Shown here: one piece after another, positions 10,741-22,249 of the stretch
Numbering within the stretch: position 1 is the stretch's first letter
How the letters are laid out: every line of letters begins with the position of its first letter
From: Jacaranda mimosifolia
Lineage: Eukaryota > Streptophyta > Magnoliopsida > Lamiales > Bignoniaceae
NCBI GenBank assembly: GCA_018894105.1
Contig: CM032124.1
Location: forward strand, 8,727,501-8,791,500
Direction: 5' to 3'
Length of the DNA stretch: 64,000 nt
Notes under the pieces: model-generated
What the model was told of the DNA's origin: nothing
Database searches by the model: none
The model's input: only the letters and a program-made list of their open reading frames with translations
Made by a program: the position numbers and the translations under genes

Positions 10741-11865
10741 AGGATTTCACGTTTCTAGTTCTTGTTGGACAAGCCTATTGGTCAGTATCCTTACACTTTG
10801 TTTCGCTAGATTCCATTGGAGGATAAGGAAGGAATGAGGAAATAAGATAAAAAGATTAATGCTAATGGTGAAAAGTGCAAATCTTTGCCTGAGTCTCTCA
10901 CATTTCAGTTAAATACGTATTTATTAAGAAATTACAGGCATTAATTGTGATGGATTTTCATCCGGACCGTTCGTTTTGTGGGGTTGATGTGATGGTTGGG
11001 ATTTCATTTGACTTGATATTATCTTTTGTTAAAGTACTTTACCTAAGTTTACAATCATTATACTTACCTTGCTCTTGAAAATATATGAAATATATGCAAT
11101 CCAAGTGTAGACAGTAGTCAATCTGTTGAAATATTGTAATATTTCTTACGTTGCAGATGGCAGAATTGGAGAGATATTGCTGTAATTTGATGTCTTAACT
11201 TTTGGGGGTGTTGTAGCTTCCCTTTTTTCTCCTTCATTTTGTCAAAGTATAAACATATCAGAAATGATTAATTAATATTTAAAATACTGCTTAAATTTTG
11301 TTCAATCACTTTATATTTAGTAGTCAACAACATTAAAGTTGGGCAATTTATCCTGCTTATTAAGACGACATTAATTAGCAATATTGATTTTTGACTATAT
11401 AATAAGAGAAAGTATTTTATAGATATGAATATAAGTTAGTTGTAATAAAAATTTCAAACTTTACATTATGATACAATTAGTCAAGTATATTTGTCGCTAT
11501 TATGGAAATAATTTTAGTAGCATGTGTCTTAACTATTGAGCCGCGGATTACTTGCAAATTTTCACCTAAAAATATAGGTCTTAACTATTTACCATTATCT
11601 ATTTTACTGTCGATAATGATAAACTATAACACCTCTAGGACTGTAGGAGTATATCGTAATTAAGTATTTCATTGGAGTTCTATTTCAAGTATATCGTTTA
11701 TTTAATTGATCTAGGCAATTTAGGTATTCATAATATTTTCTATTTTTTAGTTTTTTATGATTCACTTAATCATATAATTTAGTAACATATAGGTTCAAGA
11801 TATTTTGTTTTTCATATTTTTTCTAATGATTTTTATTTTTTACATCTATTGAAATAATAATATAT
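10741..11865. other. AT-rich intergenic upstream of the MYB relic
   Basis: Sequence upstream (minus-strand sense) of the MYB fragment, presumably containing its former promoter. I see no further coding remnant, RNA gene or element boundary. Confidence 0.5.
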
Positions 11866-13198
11866 AGGCAAAATAACAAAATTCGTCCTGTAATTTTACC
11901 TCATTTGGCTTTTCATCCTATAATTTGCATACTATCAATTTTAGTCCTATAAGTATTAAAAAATTATCATTTTTCATCCCTTTTTCGCCGGAGACGGTGA
12001 AACTCGCCGGAAAAGGTGACGTGGCACGCCGAGCATGTGGCATTTCTTGTTTTTGCCTCGTTGGCAGCTGACATGGCAGGCAAAATTACAAAATCCGTCC
12101 TGTAACTTTACCTTATTTGGTTTTTCGTCCTATAAATTGCATAATATCAATTCTAGTCCTATAAGTATTAAAAAATTATCATTTTTCGTCCTTTTTTGGC
12201 CGGAGCCGGCAAAACTCACCGAAAAATTTGATGTGGCACACCGGGCATGTGGACATTTCTTGTTTCTGCCTTGTTAGACTGCCTAATAGGCATTTTTTGT
12301 CTTTTTCTTACTTAGTTGGCAGCATGCATGTCTTTTCTTTTCTTTTTTTTTTTAAATTTCAAATACATTATATAATTTATATATACACACACATATATAT
12401 ACACATCCATTTAGTCAAATCAATGCTTTTTTGTTAGATTTTTGAGGTGAAAATGAAATTGAGTGATTTTTTTATTGCTATAATAATAATAATAAAATAT
12501 ATATGTGATGTATATATAATATATGTATGTATATATTAAAAAATGGGAAAGTTTTGGGGATAATGAAAGATATTCAATGAAAAAAATTGTGTTTTGGAGG
12601 GAAAATGATGATATGTAATACACAAATATATATACATGTATATATATATACAAATGGATGTGTATATATATGTGTGTGTGTATATAAATTATATAATGTA
12701 TTTGAAATTTGAAAAAAAAAAAAAAAAAAAGACATGCATGCTGCCAGCTAAGCAAGAAAAAGACAAAAAATGCCTACCAGGTAGTCCAACGAGGTAGAAA
12801 CAAGAAATGTCCACACGCCCGGTGTGCTACGTCACATTTTTTGGCGAGTTTCGCCGGCTCCAGCAAAAAAAAGGACAAAAAATGACAATTTTTTAATACT
12901 TATAGGATTAGAATTGATATTATGCAATTTATAGGACGAAAAACCAAATGAGGTAAAGTTACAGGACGAATTTTGTAATTTTGCCTGCCATGTCAGCTGC
13001 CAATGTGGCAAAAACAAGAAATGCTACACGCCCGGCGTGCCACATCACCTTTTCCGGCGAGTTTCGCCGTCTCCGGCAAAAAAAGGACGAAAAATGATAA
13101 TTTTTTAATACTTATAGGACTAGAATTGATAGTATGCAAATTATAGGACGAAAAGCCAAAAAGGGTAAAATTACAAGACGAATTTTGTAATTTTGCCT
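11866..13198. mobile_element. 1.33-kb palindromic MULE-like element with duplicated arms
   Basis: Ends AGGCAAAATAACAAAATTCG and, as reverse complement, AGGCAAAATTACAAAATTCG. The arms (about 11866-12415 and 12655-13198) are inverted copies along their full length. Each arm is itself two tandem copies of a ~220-bp unit containing TTCGTCCTATAA, TAGTCCTATAAGTATT, a GCCGGAG/AAACTCGCCGG segment and a GTGGCACGCCG-like segment. The flanks ATAATATAT and AATATATAT are compatible with a degenerate 9-bp duplication. The loop (12416-12654) resembles the interior of the Tourist MITE at 44536. There is no transposase. Unit motifs are shared with the element at 461-1487. Confidence 0.8.
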
Positions 13199-16100
13199 AA
13201 TATATATGATGCGTAATGATAAAAAATTTTAGCTTTTATTTTTTGTTTTACCACAAAAAGAAAATGGCCATTTTGTCAAAAAAGTGTACTTGATAATTGT
13301 ATTATAAATATATCTTGGCTAGTCATAAGGTGGATAAATGTACAAAAATATGTGGTCCGTGGAATGCCAACCCAAAAAGTGATGAGTGTATTATTTCAAT
13401 TACTCTTTAGTTATTAATTACTTATTATAACTAAAATCGGATTATTTGAAGGTGACATCATCGAAGAATACATGAGAATACAAATCTTAGAAGAAAATTT
13501 AGAATTGCTAAACTTTGGACTTCTTGAAATTCTCATTTGGTTTTATGAATTACTTAATTATTACAAAAAAGTAATTAGATTGTCTTTTACTAAATTCTTC
13601 ACTTTTTGTTTAAAAAAAGTTTAGTGGATTATCATTAATCTTTGACTTCCAACCACTTGCACAAATTTGATTATTGAATGTGGTGAGAAGCATGAAAATT
13701 GTTGGTATGCAAAACGAATTATGCAAATAATCATGCAATAAGGGCACGTATTGTAATTAGTAGTAAAGTGATGAGAAGAGTGTCGATCCTACAAAAATAA
13801 AATTATTTGTTATTACTTATCAATTTATAACACTTGTTTTATTCAAACAATGATTAATTATGTCGGAATTAAAATTAAACTAATAAAAGTAGGGAAAAAA
13901 TGCCAAAGTTTTTTTTTTTTTAAACATAGCTTAAAATTATGATTTCATAAATCGAATAGTTGATTATATTATTTCTTTCTTATGAATAACAAGTTACTAG
14001 TAATAAGTCCTAATTATATATGTATAGAGTTATTCTGAATTACTCGCAATCAAATTTCTAATTTACTCACTTTCCTGTATTTCTATATGAATTAATTAAA
14101 TTATGGATATGGTTATACTACTCAATTGACTACATAGGGCAAATAGATATATTCCAATTTAACTAATCACAGATTAATTGTTTCATTCCTCTACTTGAAT
14201 AGTCAAATCTAGGCTCTTCTATTGTCAATTAATTCCTAAATTTTCCTTTTCAATATTTCTCTAGGATTTAAAGATGCACTTGTCTTATCTATTAATCAAA
14301 TAATCAAATAAAAAAACGCATAATAGAAGAAATAACGTTAAACACTATTAATTAATTTTATGGAAGAAAATCATGTATCTATTTATTCAAAAGAATTTAT
14401 CATAATCATAGACAAATTAGTTCATAATTGAATTGTAAAACAACATATGAACAAAACGATATATCATATCAAATACAGACTTAAAAAGGTAATCAAATAG
14501 AAAAAGAAACCCTATTCCTAGATAAATTTGATCCCCTCTTTGTCCGCCTTTAAACCCTAATTCTCACGAAACTTTTAATTTTCAATCTAGAAAATCAAAA
14601 TTAGAACTCTGACTAAGTGTTGAAAAGCCTATTTATACTAGGTAACAAAATCTTCTAAAAAGAATAGGTAAATAGAATAAATAAAAAGATTATTTTATTT
14701 GTCCTTAATGAAATCCAAGAAATCATACCTAACATATTCCCACTAACTTGTGTCAACTTGTCCTTTTTTTCAATTTCTCAACTTATGTTCATGTAATTTC
14801 AAATTTTCACAATAGCAAGAGAATTATAATCTTTTAAACAAGAAAATTATTAATTAAATTCTTAATTTGACATTAAAATTAATAGTAATACAGACTTAAC
14901 AAAAATTACCTAATTGTCCGCCAAAACCTTAACATGCATTTTCTTGATATAAGGATTTCGATAATGAACGAAAAAAGTTAAGATAAAAAAACATAAAATG
15001 AAAATTATAAAACTTCATGTTTGTGCCAAGAAAAACAATGAGAAAAGGAAAATGACAGGAAAAAGAAAAAAAATCAAAGAAATACAAGTTTAAAGTTTGT
15101 TTGGTTCTCCAAGAAAAATAAGATGGATAAATATGTTGAAAAATGAAAAAAGGTCAAATGAATTTTTATCTCATTTTTGATGAGGAAATTGAGTTTTCTC
15201 TAATTTGACTTTTTTTTTTTTCCTTCTCAAACTTAGTATTTTCCCAAGCAATTAAACAACCAAAATATTTTTTCTAATATTTTCTTTTTCTTTCTCGCCA
15301 AAAAACCTTTGTAGCGAAAATAGTGTAAAAGTATAGGCATAATAATTGGAATTTGTAACTACAACACTTATTTTGGTTATTCGCTTTCATATCATGCTAC
15401 ATTGATTTTTTATTATTTATTGCTATTTTGAAACAAATATTAGTGCACTTGACTTCCAGATAGAATAAGTCATTGGGATTTATTAATTTTGTCATTAGTT
15501 AGGTACTACTATGCTTTCTTTTCGTTTTCGATTTTTCTAATATATATGTATGCATTGCACCGTATTGAATATAGACATGGCTTCTACATAATTCAAACAC
15601 ATGTTTAACATGACAATAGTATTGACTGAAAATTGAATAAAAGATAAAAATTGATATTATATCATCATGACCATCAAGCACGCCAAGCACATTATTTTTG
15701 GAGTTTTACAAATTTTATGGCTAATGAATAATCATAAAAGAACAAACTTTCAGCTACCGAATGAAGTTGGTGAAGAACATTGCAATGATTATGGTGTTTT
15801 TAATGATTAGACAATTCTAAATATTGAATAATTAAGTCCAGTATTTATTTAAGGATTCAAGCAATGACAAAGTTTCTTTCCATTTTAGTTGTGTATTTGA
15901 ATTTAAGATATGTTTATTTTAATGTCTAATGTTGACTTATTTTTTCAGAACTTTACGGTGTTGAATACTTTGACATATATTTATATACATAATTTTAATC
16001 AATTAATAATTTTGTACATCATTGTAATATAATAGCCATGTAGACACCATGCCATATTCTAGAATTTGAAAATTCAGTGTATTGTTGTGTTTGTATTATT

Positions 16101-16291
16101 TTGTTAATGTCCTTGCATCATAGTTAAAAAAAATTATGGATGGAGTTAAACAAAACTATCATTTTTACATGTTTTTTTAGGGGATCAATGGGGTAGATAA
16201 CTTAATAAAAAGCAAACATGAGCAACATCTTGAATATTCATTAAGTGAAAAGCAAGCATGAGCAACATATTGATCTAGCGAAGCACAAAAC

Positions 16292-16904
16292 TAGGGGTGT
16301 AAATGAGCCGAGCCGAGCCAAGTGAAGCCCAAATCTAGTAGGCTCAAGCTCAGCTTGTCTATTAATTTGCAAGCTTGAGCTCGAGCCGAGCTAAATAGCC
16401 AAGCTCAAACTCGGCTTGTTGAAATAGACAAGGCTCGGCGAACCCTATTGACCTTGACTTGATAATACTTTCGTTATAAAGAAGCAGAAAAGTTCGATTC
16501 GTATAAGCTCAGATGAGTTCGAGCTCGAGCTCGAGCTTGTATATACTTGGATTAATTTGAGCTCATTTAGACTAAAAACAAAATCTATAATGATAAATTT
16601 TTTAAATAATTTTGTTATATATTTTCTTAAAGATAAAAAAAATCAAATTATCATCATCATCATCATCTTCTTTACAAATTTCATTATATGGGCCTAGATT
16701 ATAATAATATATGTATGTATATATATATATATAAAATAAAAAAGCTTATTTAGGCTCACGAACTTTTTGAGCTGAATATTATTGAGCTCGACTCGGCATC
16801 ATTTGATTTATGAGCTCGAGCTCAAAAAGATCGAGCCCAATAAGAGCTTTCATCAAGCCGAGCCCGAATCGTTTGCAAATCGTCTTATCTTATTTACACC
16901 TCTA
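16292..16904. mobile_element. Non-autonomous hAT element, 613 bp, perfect 8-bp TSD
   Basis: Exact duplication CACAAAAC at 16284-16291 and 16905-16912. Copy C has the pre-insertion site (GAAGCACAAAACCATGCA near 46690). Ends TAGGGGTGTAAATGAGCC and, as reverse complement, TAGAGGTGTAAATAAG. The subterminal motif is GAGCTCGAGC/GAGCCGAGC, concentrated at 16305-16560 and 16765-16865. There is no coding capacity. Confidence 0.95.
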
Positions 16905-17336
16905 CACAAAACCATGCAAGAGTACAGAAATAGAACATCTCTCACAGAGTCAAAGGATTACAATAAAGGAAGAAATATTAAAAACAGCATCAAAAAAAAA
17001 AAAAAAAAAAGAAAGAAAGAAAAATAGAAACATAACATAGTTCAAGAATCTTGAGAAAACTAGCTGGAAATTATAGTAACATCTCCCTTTAATTGTTTCC
17101 ATAGGGCAGCCTTTTCCCTACTGACTTACAAGGCCTTCTCCCTGCAGCATACATACACACACAAGAAAAAATAGTCAGGAAGAATTAAGGAAAGACAAAC
17201 AAAAATGCTGAACAAAAATTGCTAGTTTTTGATGCAAAAACGAGCAACAAACACGACTTACATCCACGAGCAGGAGAAGCAATTGTAATATGGCAGAATA
17301 TGACATGACCTTTGATACCAATAAGATTAGCTTATA

Positions 17337-17361
17337 TATATATATATATACATATATATAT
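17337..17361. repeat. (TA)n microsatellite
   Basis: Pure to slightly interrupted TA repeat, absent at the same position in copies A and C, so expanded after duplication. Confidence 0.85.
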
Positions 17362-17497
17362 GTAGAATGAGTAAATCTCTTCATGCCATTTCAAACAAAC
17401 AACAATGCTTTAACACCACAAAAAATGAAAAATATAGAGATGAATGCTTCATATACCAGTTAATTCTTCCCTTTTAAGTTTTCTAAAGTCTAGCGTG

Positions 17498-17795
17498 CAG
17501 CGACGGAGCCAGGGGGGTGCTGGCAGGGGCAGTCGCCCCCCACAAAATATTAAAATTTTATATTAAAAATTTTAAAATATTACACTTTTACCCCCCTCAA
17601 AATATTAAAACTATATTAAAATTTTTTAAATATTACACTTTTGTCATCCTCAAATTATAAATTGACCCTCCCCTTATTGAAAATATGCATTATGCTCCAT
17701 TGTACTTCTTTGGATATATGTGTAATAAAAAAAATTATATTTTTGATAATTCAAAATTTCGCTCCCCGTAAACGAAAATTTGGGCTCTGTTCCTA
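17498..17795. mobile_element. Short hAT-type MITE (CAGCGACGGAGCC family), ~298 bp
   Basis: Left end CAGCGACGGAGCCAGG; right end, as reverse complement, TAGGAACAGAGCCC. The flanks TAGCGTG and TAGCGTTG are a decayed ~8-bp duplication. Copies A (~3367) and C (~47215) show the empty site. The interior has two related AT-rich halves. The (C/T)AG-start termini with a GGAGCC core are typical of a widespread plant hAT-derived repeat. Confidence 0.75.
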
Positions 17796-17811
17796 TAGCG
17801 TTGACATACTA

Positions 17812-20465
17812 TTAAGTAAAGAAAGCGGTAAATGACTTTTGGTATGGAAATACCTTTGAAATTGATGACGTTGTGCTTGATTCCCAGTCGCTGCAATAAT
17901 CAATCACATGAAAGTTCCCATTTCCCAAGCTCCGTTGTTCCTCCAGTATTTCTTTTGTTGAAATGCGAGCAGATTTGCTGCAACTATCCGAATGAATTGA
18001 ATGCAACATCTCTATTTCTCCAATACCTTGAGGGATTTTTTCCAAAAATTCCATGTCTTCAAGAACAAGGCTCTCAAGATTAGGAAAATGGACTTTTTCT
18101 GCTCTCCAGCACACCAAATCAGTATCCTTATCAATAATTTCAATCAAAAAAATTCCCCTTCAATTGGATTCCACTCGAGCCCTTCAAAGGCATTATAATG
18201 GAGTTTAAGCACTTCAAGATTAGGTAATGAACCAATGATTGTCGTTTCTTCCCAAGGAACTTCACAAGACCACAAACTTAACTTCTTTAGGGATTGAGGA
18301 AAGGCAATCCTCGACATAAATAATTCACCATTTAAGAGCAACGATTCAAGTTTATGCAGTCAGGCAAGATTGTGTAGAGAATAATATGACCCTTTCATGC
18401 CTCTAATGGAGTCACTGTAATACTCAATTTCCAGTTTCTTCAGATTTAGGATTCTTTTAAGAACCTCCTCTGAAAACCTAAAATATATTATGGAGGAAAG
18501 TGTCTGTAGGTTTTCCAGAACTATGGAATCTTTCTTATCAGTTTAATCAACTAGGCGATCAAGAAAAACAGGTTTCCTAATCATAAGATGCCTAAGTTGT
18601 GGTAATTCCCAAACTTCAGATGGTAGAACTAATGGCTGCCCAATTACATGAAGATTTAAAGTCTGTAGATTCCAGAGTAGGGGTATAGAAGTAAAGACAA
18701 ACTCAGATTCCCACAAACTGAGATAAAGGTACCATAATTTAGTGGGTTGCAGAAAATCGTGAAACTTTGTTTCTCTCATGTGTCCAAGAGACTTTCTTAC
18801 CCTCACCATGGTCACCAGTCTTAATCTATTAAGCTGTGGATACATAATCCTGCAAGCGTCACACACCCAACAACTGGAAAGTGGTGATGTTGCTTGTGAG
18901 GCGACAAGGACTTGAGGAAGATATATCCTTGTGGATGTGTTTTTGTCGCTCCCACATAGGAAGCAGATCACTCCCAGCTAAAAATGAGGGGTCTTTTGCA
19001 CTTTTGGGCACAGTAAAAATGTTCTTTTTGAGACTTCCTAATGCATAAGTCCCTTAAAAGATCATGAATGTTGCACATTTTGATTTTCCCACTGTGCGTC
19101 CATTTACGAATCAATATTAGATTTCTATTAATAAGATCCATCAAGTATTCTTTGGCAACCTCTTTCAAGTTTTTATCCTTTATTGGTTTTAAAAATACCT
19201 TAGCAACCCATAATTTGATTAATTTAGAGACTTTGATCTCATCATCTTTGGGAAAACTTTTCATATAGAGGAAACATGGTTTAAGATAAAGAGACAAGTA
19301 GTTGTAACTTAAAGGCAATATCTTTAAGCAATAATCATCATTTCTTGAATTAGCAAATGAGCTAACATTTTTTGCAACAAATTCCCTATGCTCTCGTGTC
19401 ATGTTTGACTTTGAGAGAAGGCCACTGATCACAACAATTACTAGAGGAAGTCCTTTGCAACTTTTTGCAATATTCTTCCCAATGTCCTCCAATTCAAGAG
19501 GGCAACCTTCTTGTGCAAATGCTTTTACATAGAATAAATTTCAACTCTTATCCTCGTCCAAAAAATCTATCAAATAAGGATTGTGAAAGCTTAAAGAAAC
19601 AGCCACATTTGATAACCTAGTAGTCACTATAACTCGACTTCCATTCGTATTATTTGGAAAGAACAGCCTTAGATCATCTCAAACTTTGGTGTTCCACACA
19701 TCATCCATAACAATCAAACACCTCCTACCTAATAAATTTTTGTATAATTGTTCTCCTAATTCAGCTACCATTTTCTTTGTTTCTCAAATTTAGAAGGCCT
19801 AAAAGAATTTCTTGCATGTTATATTCTTGAGATAATGTAAACGATCCACGAATATGAAAGTGGTGCACAATATACGGATGGTTAAAAACATTTCTAGTTA
19901 GAGTGGTCTTACCAATGCCTCCTATACCAATGAGAGGAATGATTTGGAGATCAGATTTATATCCGGTGAGCTCATCCATAACACGAACCAAGTGCTCATC
20001 AAATCCGACCATAATATTCTTGCCACTGGAAGAAAGTGAAAATGAAAAACCAGATGGCAGAGAAATCCTGGGCTGCCGTTCTTGGATGGTGGCCCTTTTC
20101 TCTTTAACCGTCATCAGCTTTTGCTTAATAAAGTCAAATTTTTCCATTACTCTTGCTATATTTTTACAGAAGGGTGTGAGGCTCCTACTGTGAGCTGGAA
20201 ATCCTTTTCGGATTTGATCCACTACATGAGAGTCAATGATGCCTTCTGCTTCATTAGCAACCTTAGAGATTTGCCTACCCAAACCTTCTAATTCTATGCT
20301 TTTTATTTGGAAATAAACTTCAAGAAAGTCTTGCAAGAAACTAACCTTTTCCTGGAGAGCTTCAATCTGTTTTCTGTCTAGATGAAGCCGATAGCGAGCA
20401 GGATGCTGGATCTGGTCCAGAATATGCATCAGAGAAACTACAGCTGCATAAGCTGCTACTGCCAT
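17812..20465 (-). pseudogene. NLR2: near full-length R1-like CC-NB-LRR pseudogene
   Basis: Starts at ATG 20465 (MAVAAYAAVVSLMHILDQIQ). Residues 1-150 form the R1-type coiled coil. VGFDEHLVRVMDEL precedes the P-loop GIGGIGKTT (residues ~180-188). A frameshift near 19770 is followed by kinase-2 CLIVMDDVW, RNBS-B NGSRVIVTTR, GLPL as CKGLPLVIVV, RNBS-D region LKPCFLYMKSFPKD, and an MHD variant NIHDLLRDLC (~19050). LRRs run from ~18970 to 18150, and the C-terminus has KEILEEQRSLGNGN. There are stops after KV and DKS in the NB-ARC, both where TGG (Trp) is expected but TGA is present, and multiple LRR frameshifts. An intact relative would be a cytoplasmic immune receptor; this one is dead. Upstream DNA to 21186 shows no other gene. 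Confidence 0.93.
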
Positions 20466-21186
20466 CTCAGTTCTATTTATAAGATTTCAGTGAAAAAGAT
20501 ACACAGTATCTATGGGTGATTATTGTTTGTTCAGTGAAAAAGAGAGTATAACATTCAGAAAAACTTAAAAGATAATGAAATGATGCTGTCAATAATTATA
20601 TGGACAAATAAAGAAACGAATAAACAATTGTTTAATCTAATTCTAAAGAGCATCTTTTTCTAAGTTATACATAGTTGGCTAGGTAAAAATTGAAAGGAAA
20701 AGGCGGAAGATCTATTTCCACGAAATTAATCAAATTCGGTAGACTAAAAGCATGCGTCTTTAAATTATTGAATTAAACTAATCTTATTCTTAATATTTCA
20801 ACATCAAGTTGAAAAGATGACAATTATGCTATTGAAATAAATTGTTTAAATTTTCTCTCTTTTTTTTTTGCCCGAACACGAAGAAATTTAACAAGTCTAA
20901 CACAGGAAGGGAAAACCGGGGAAAAGAAAAATTCCCAGCCACTAGGTGGTGGCTTAATTGCTTGATAACTTTATTATTGAAATTACTATTGAAATTCAAG
21001 AAACCTAATGCTCACACAATAGATACATTCAATAACACAACTTAGAGCGTGCAGTGTTAGAAATCTTGATTCTTGAAAAGTCTGTCAAATTTATTAATAT
21101 TCATCTATTTTTTGGTTAAATATTGAAATATTTCCTTGATAGTCTAAGTAATAGTCTAAATCTTGGTCAGGGTCTTATCAAGAAAA
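20466..21186. other. Former NLR2 5' flank, AT-rich
   Basis: Non-coding sequence upstream of the NLR2 start, ending at the TAA that borders the Harbinger-type terminus. It presumably held the promoter. I cannot define a TATA box with confidence. Confidence 0.45.
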
Positions 21187-21612
21187 TAAGGTAGTGTTTG
21201 GATGTGTTTTATGTTTGATTTTATTATGTGTTTATTATATGTTTTGGGAGAATGAATAATGAAGGAAGTGTGAGAGAATGTGAAATGAAGGTTGGGAAAT
21301 GTAATTGATGTTTGGTATATTGTTTTTAGAAATAGTAAAAAATGGGGTTTGAGAATTTTGATATGTTTGGTTATATTTTTTGGGGAGCATTTTTTACTGT
21401 AGACGTCACATCATTACTTTTGTGTTAGTATTTGGGGGTGAAAATTAATATTAAATATTTTTTTTAATTGTAAGGATAATAATAAAAAATATTGTGTATA
21501 TATGTATGTATATGTATTGAAGAGATATGATTATGTTGTAAGTTTGTAATGATTGATGTAAAGATTAAGTAGGTTATATTATAATATTTTTCGAGTTTGT
21601 TTGTTAGTTGAA

Positions 21613-21616
<4 letters not shown>

Positions 21617-21646
<30 letters not shown>

Positions 21647-22075
21647 ATTTTATATGTATTATTATTATAATTATTGTTGTTGTTGTTGTTGTTGTTATTA
21701 TTAGTATTACTATTATTATTGTTACCTTTTATTAATGTTAATATTATTATTATTACGATTTTGTTAATATTGTTATTACTATTACTATTATTACGCTTTA
21801 TACGGTACATATGAGTGTCTTAGATTGAAAAGTAACTCGTCTTTATAGATACTTGGACAAAGAAATGTGATGGAAATCCTAAAAAAAAAAATTGAAATTA
21901 AAATTGAACTATGCTTTAATAGGGGTGGAGGATATTAATAATTACGTATACATGAATATGAACCGTGGCAATAGAATTAATAAATGTTATTATTAATATT
22001 TATATTACTATTAATATTGTTGTTGTTATTATTATTACTATTATTAATATTATCAATATAAGCTTGTATATTACG
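21617..22075. repeat. Cluster of (ATT)n, (GTT)n and related microsatellites
   Basis: Runs of ATT/TTA units at 21617-21650 and 21700-21800, (GTT)n at about 21674-21698, and further ATT/GTT runs at 21980-22060. These occupy the left subterminal part of the Harbinger-type element. Confidence 0.85.
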
Positions 22076-22249
22076 TTTGAGTGTGTTGGATTAAAAAAGA
22101 AGTCCTAATTTGTATAGTATAGGAAGCATGTCTTATGCTGGTAGAAAGAACACAATAAATCAATCTTTTCACCAGTTTTTTTTGACGTAGAATTTCTCCA
22201 TATCGTATGCAGAATTAAAATATAGGAGTATTCTAATAAACATCATGAT

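Larger units (their letters stand above)
13284..20465. repeat. Segmental duplication copy B (NLR block)
   Basis: It starts near 13284 (CTTGATAATTGTATTATAAA) in parallel with copy C at ~42890 and continues through the NLR2 pseudogene. Relative to A and C it has two private hAT insertions (16292-16904, 17498-17795). It lacks the foldback element, plastid DNA, Tourist MITE and SINE found in its sisters. It is the most complete copy and the only one retaining an NLR 5' end. Confidence 0.88.

Noticed and set aside
12228..12755. Frames of 69-111 aa on both strands
   Set aside because: They lie in the palindrome and its TA-repeat loop; the mirrored reading on the two strands is explained by the inverted repeat.
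19900..19940. miR482/2118 target site over the NLR2 P-loop
   Set aside because: The P-loop codons are where such sites occur in NLRs, but I cannot score pairing reliably by eye and the gene is broken, so no claim is made.
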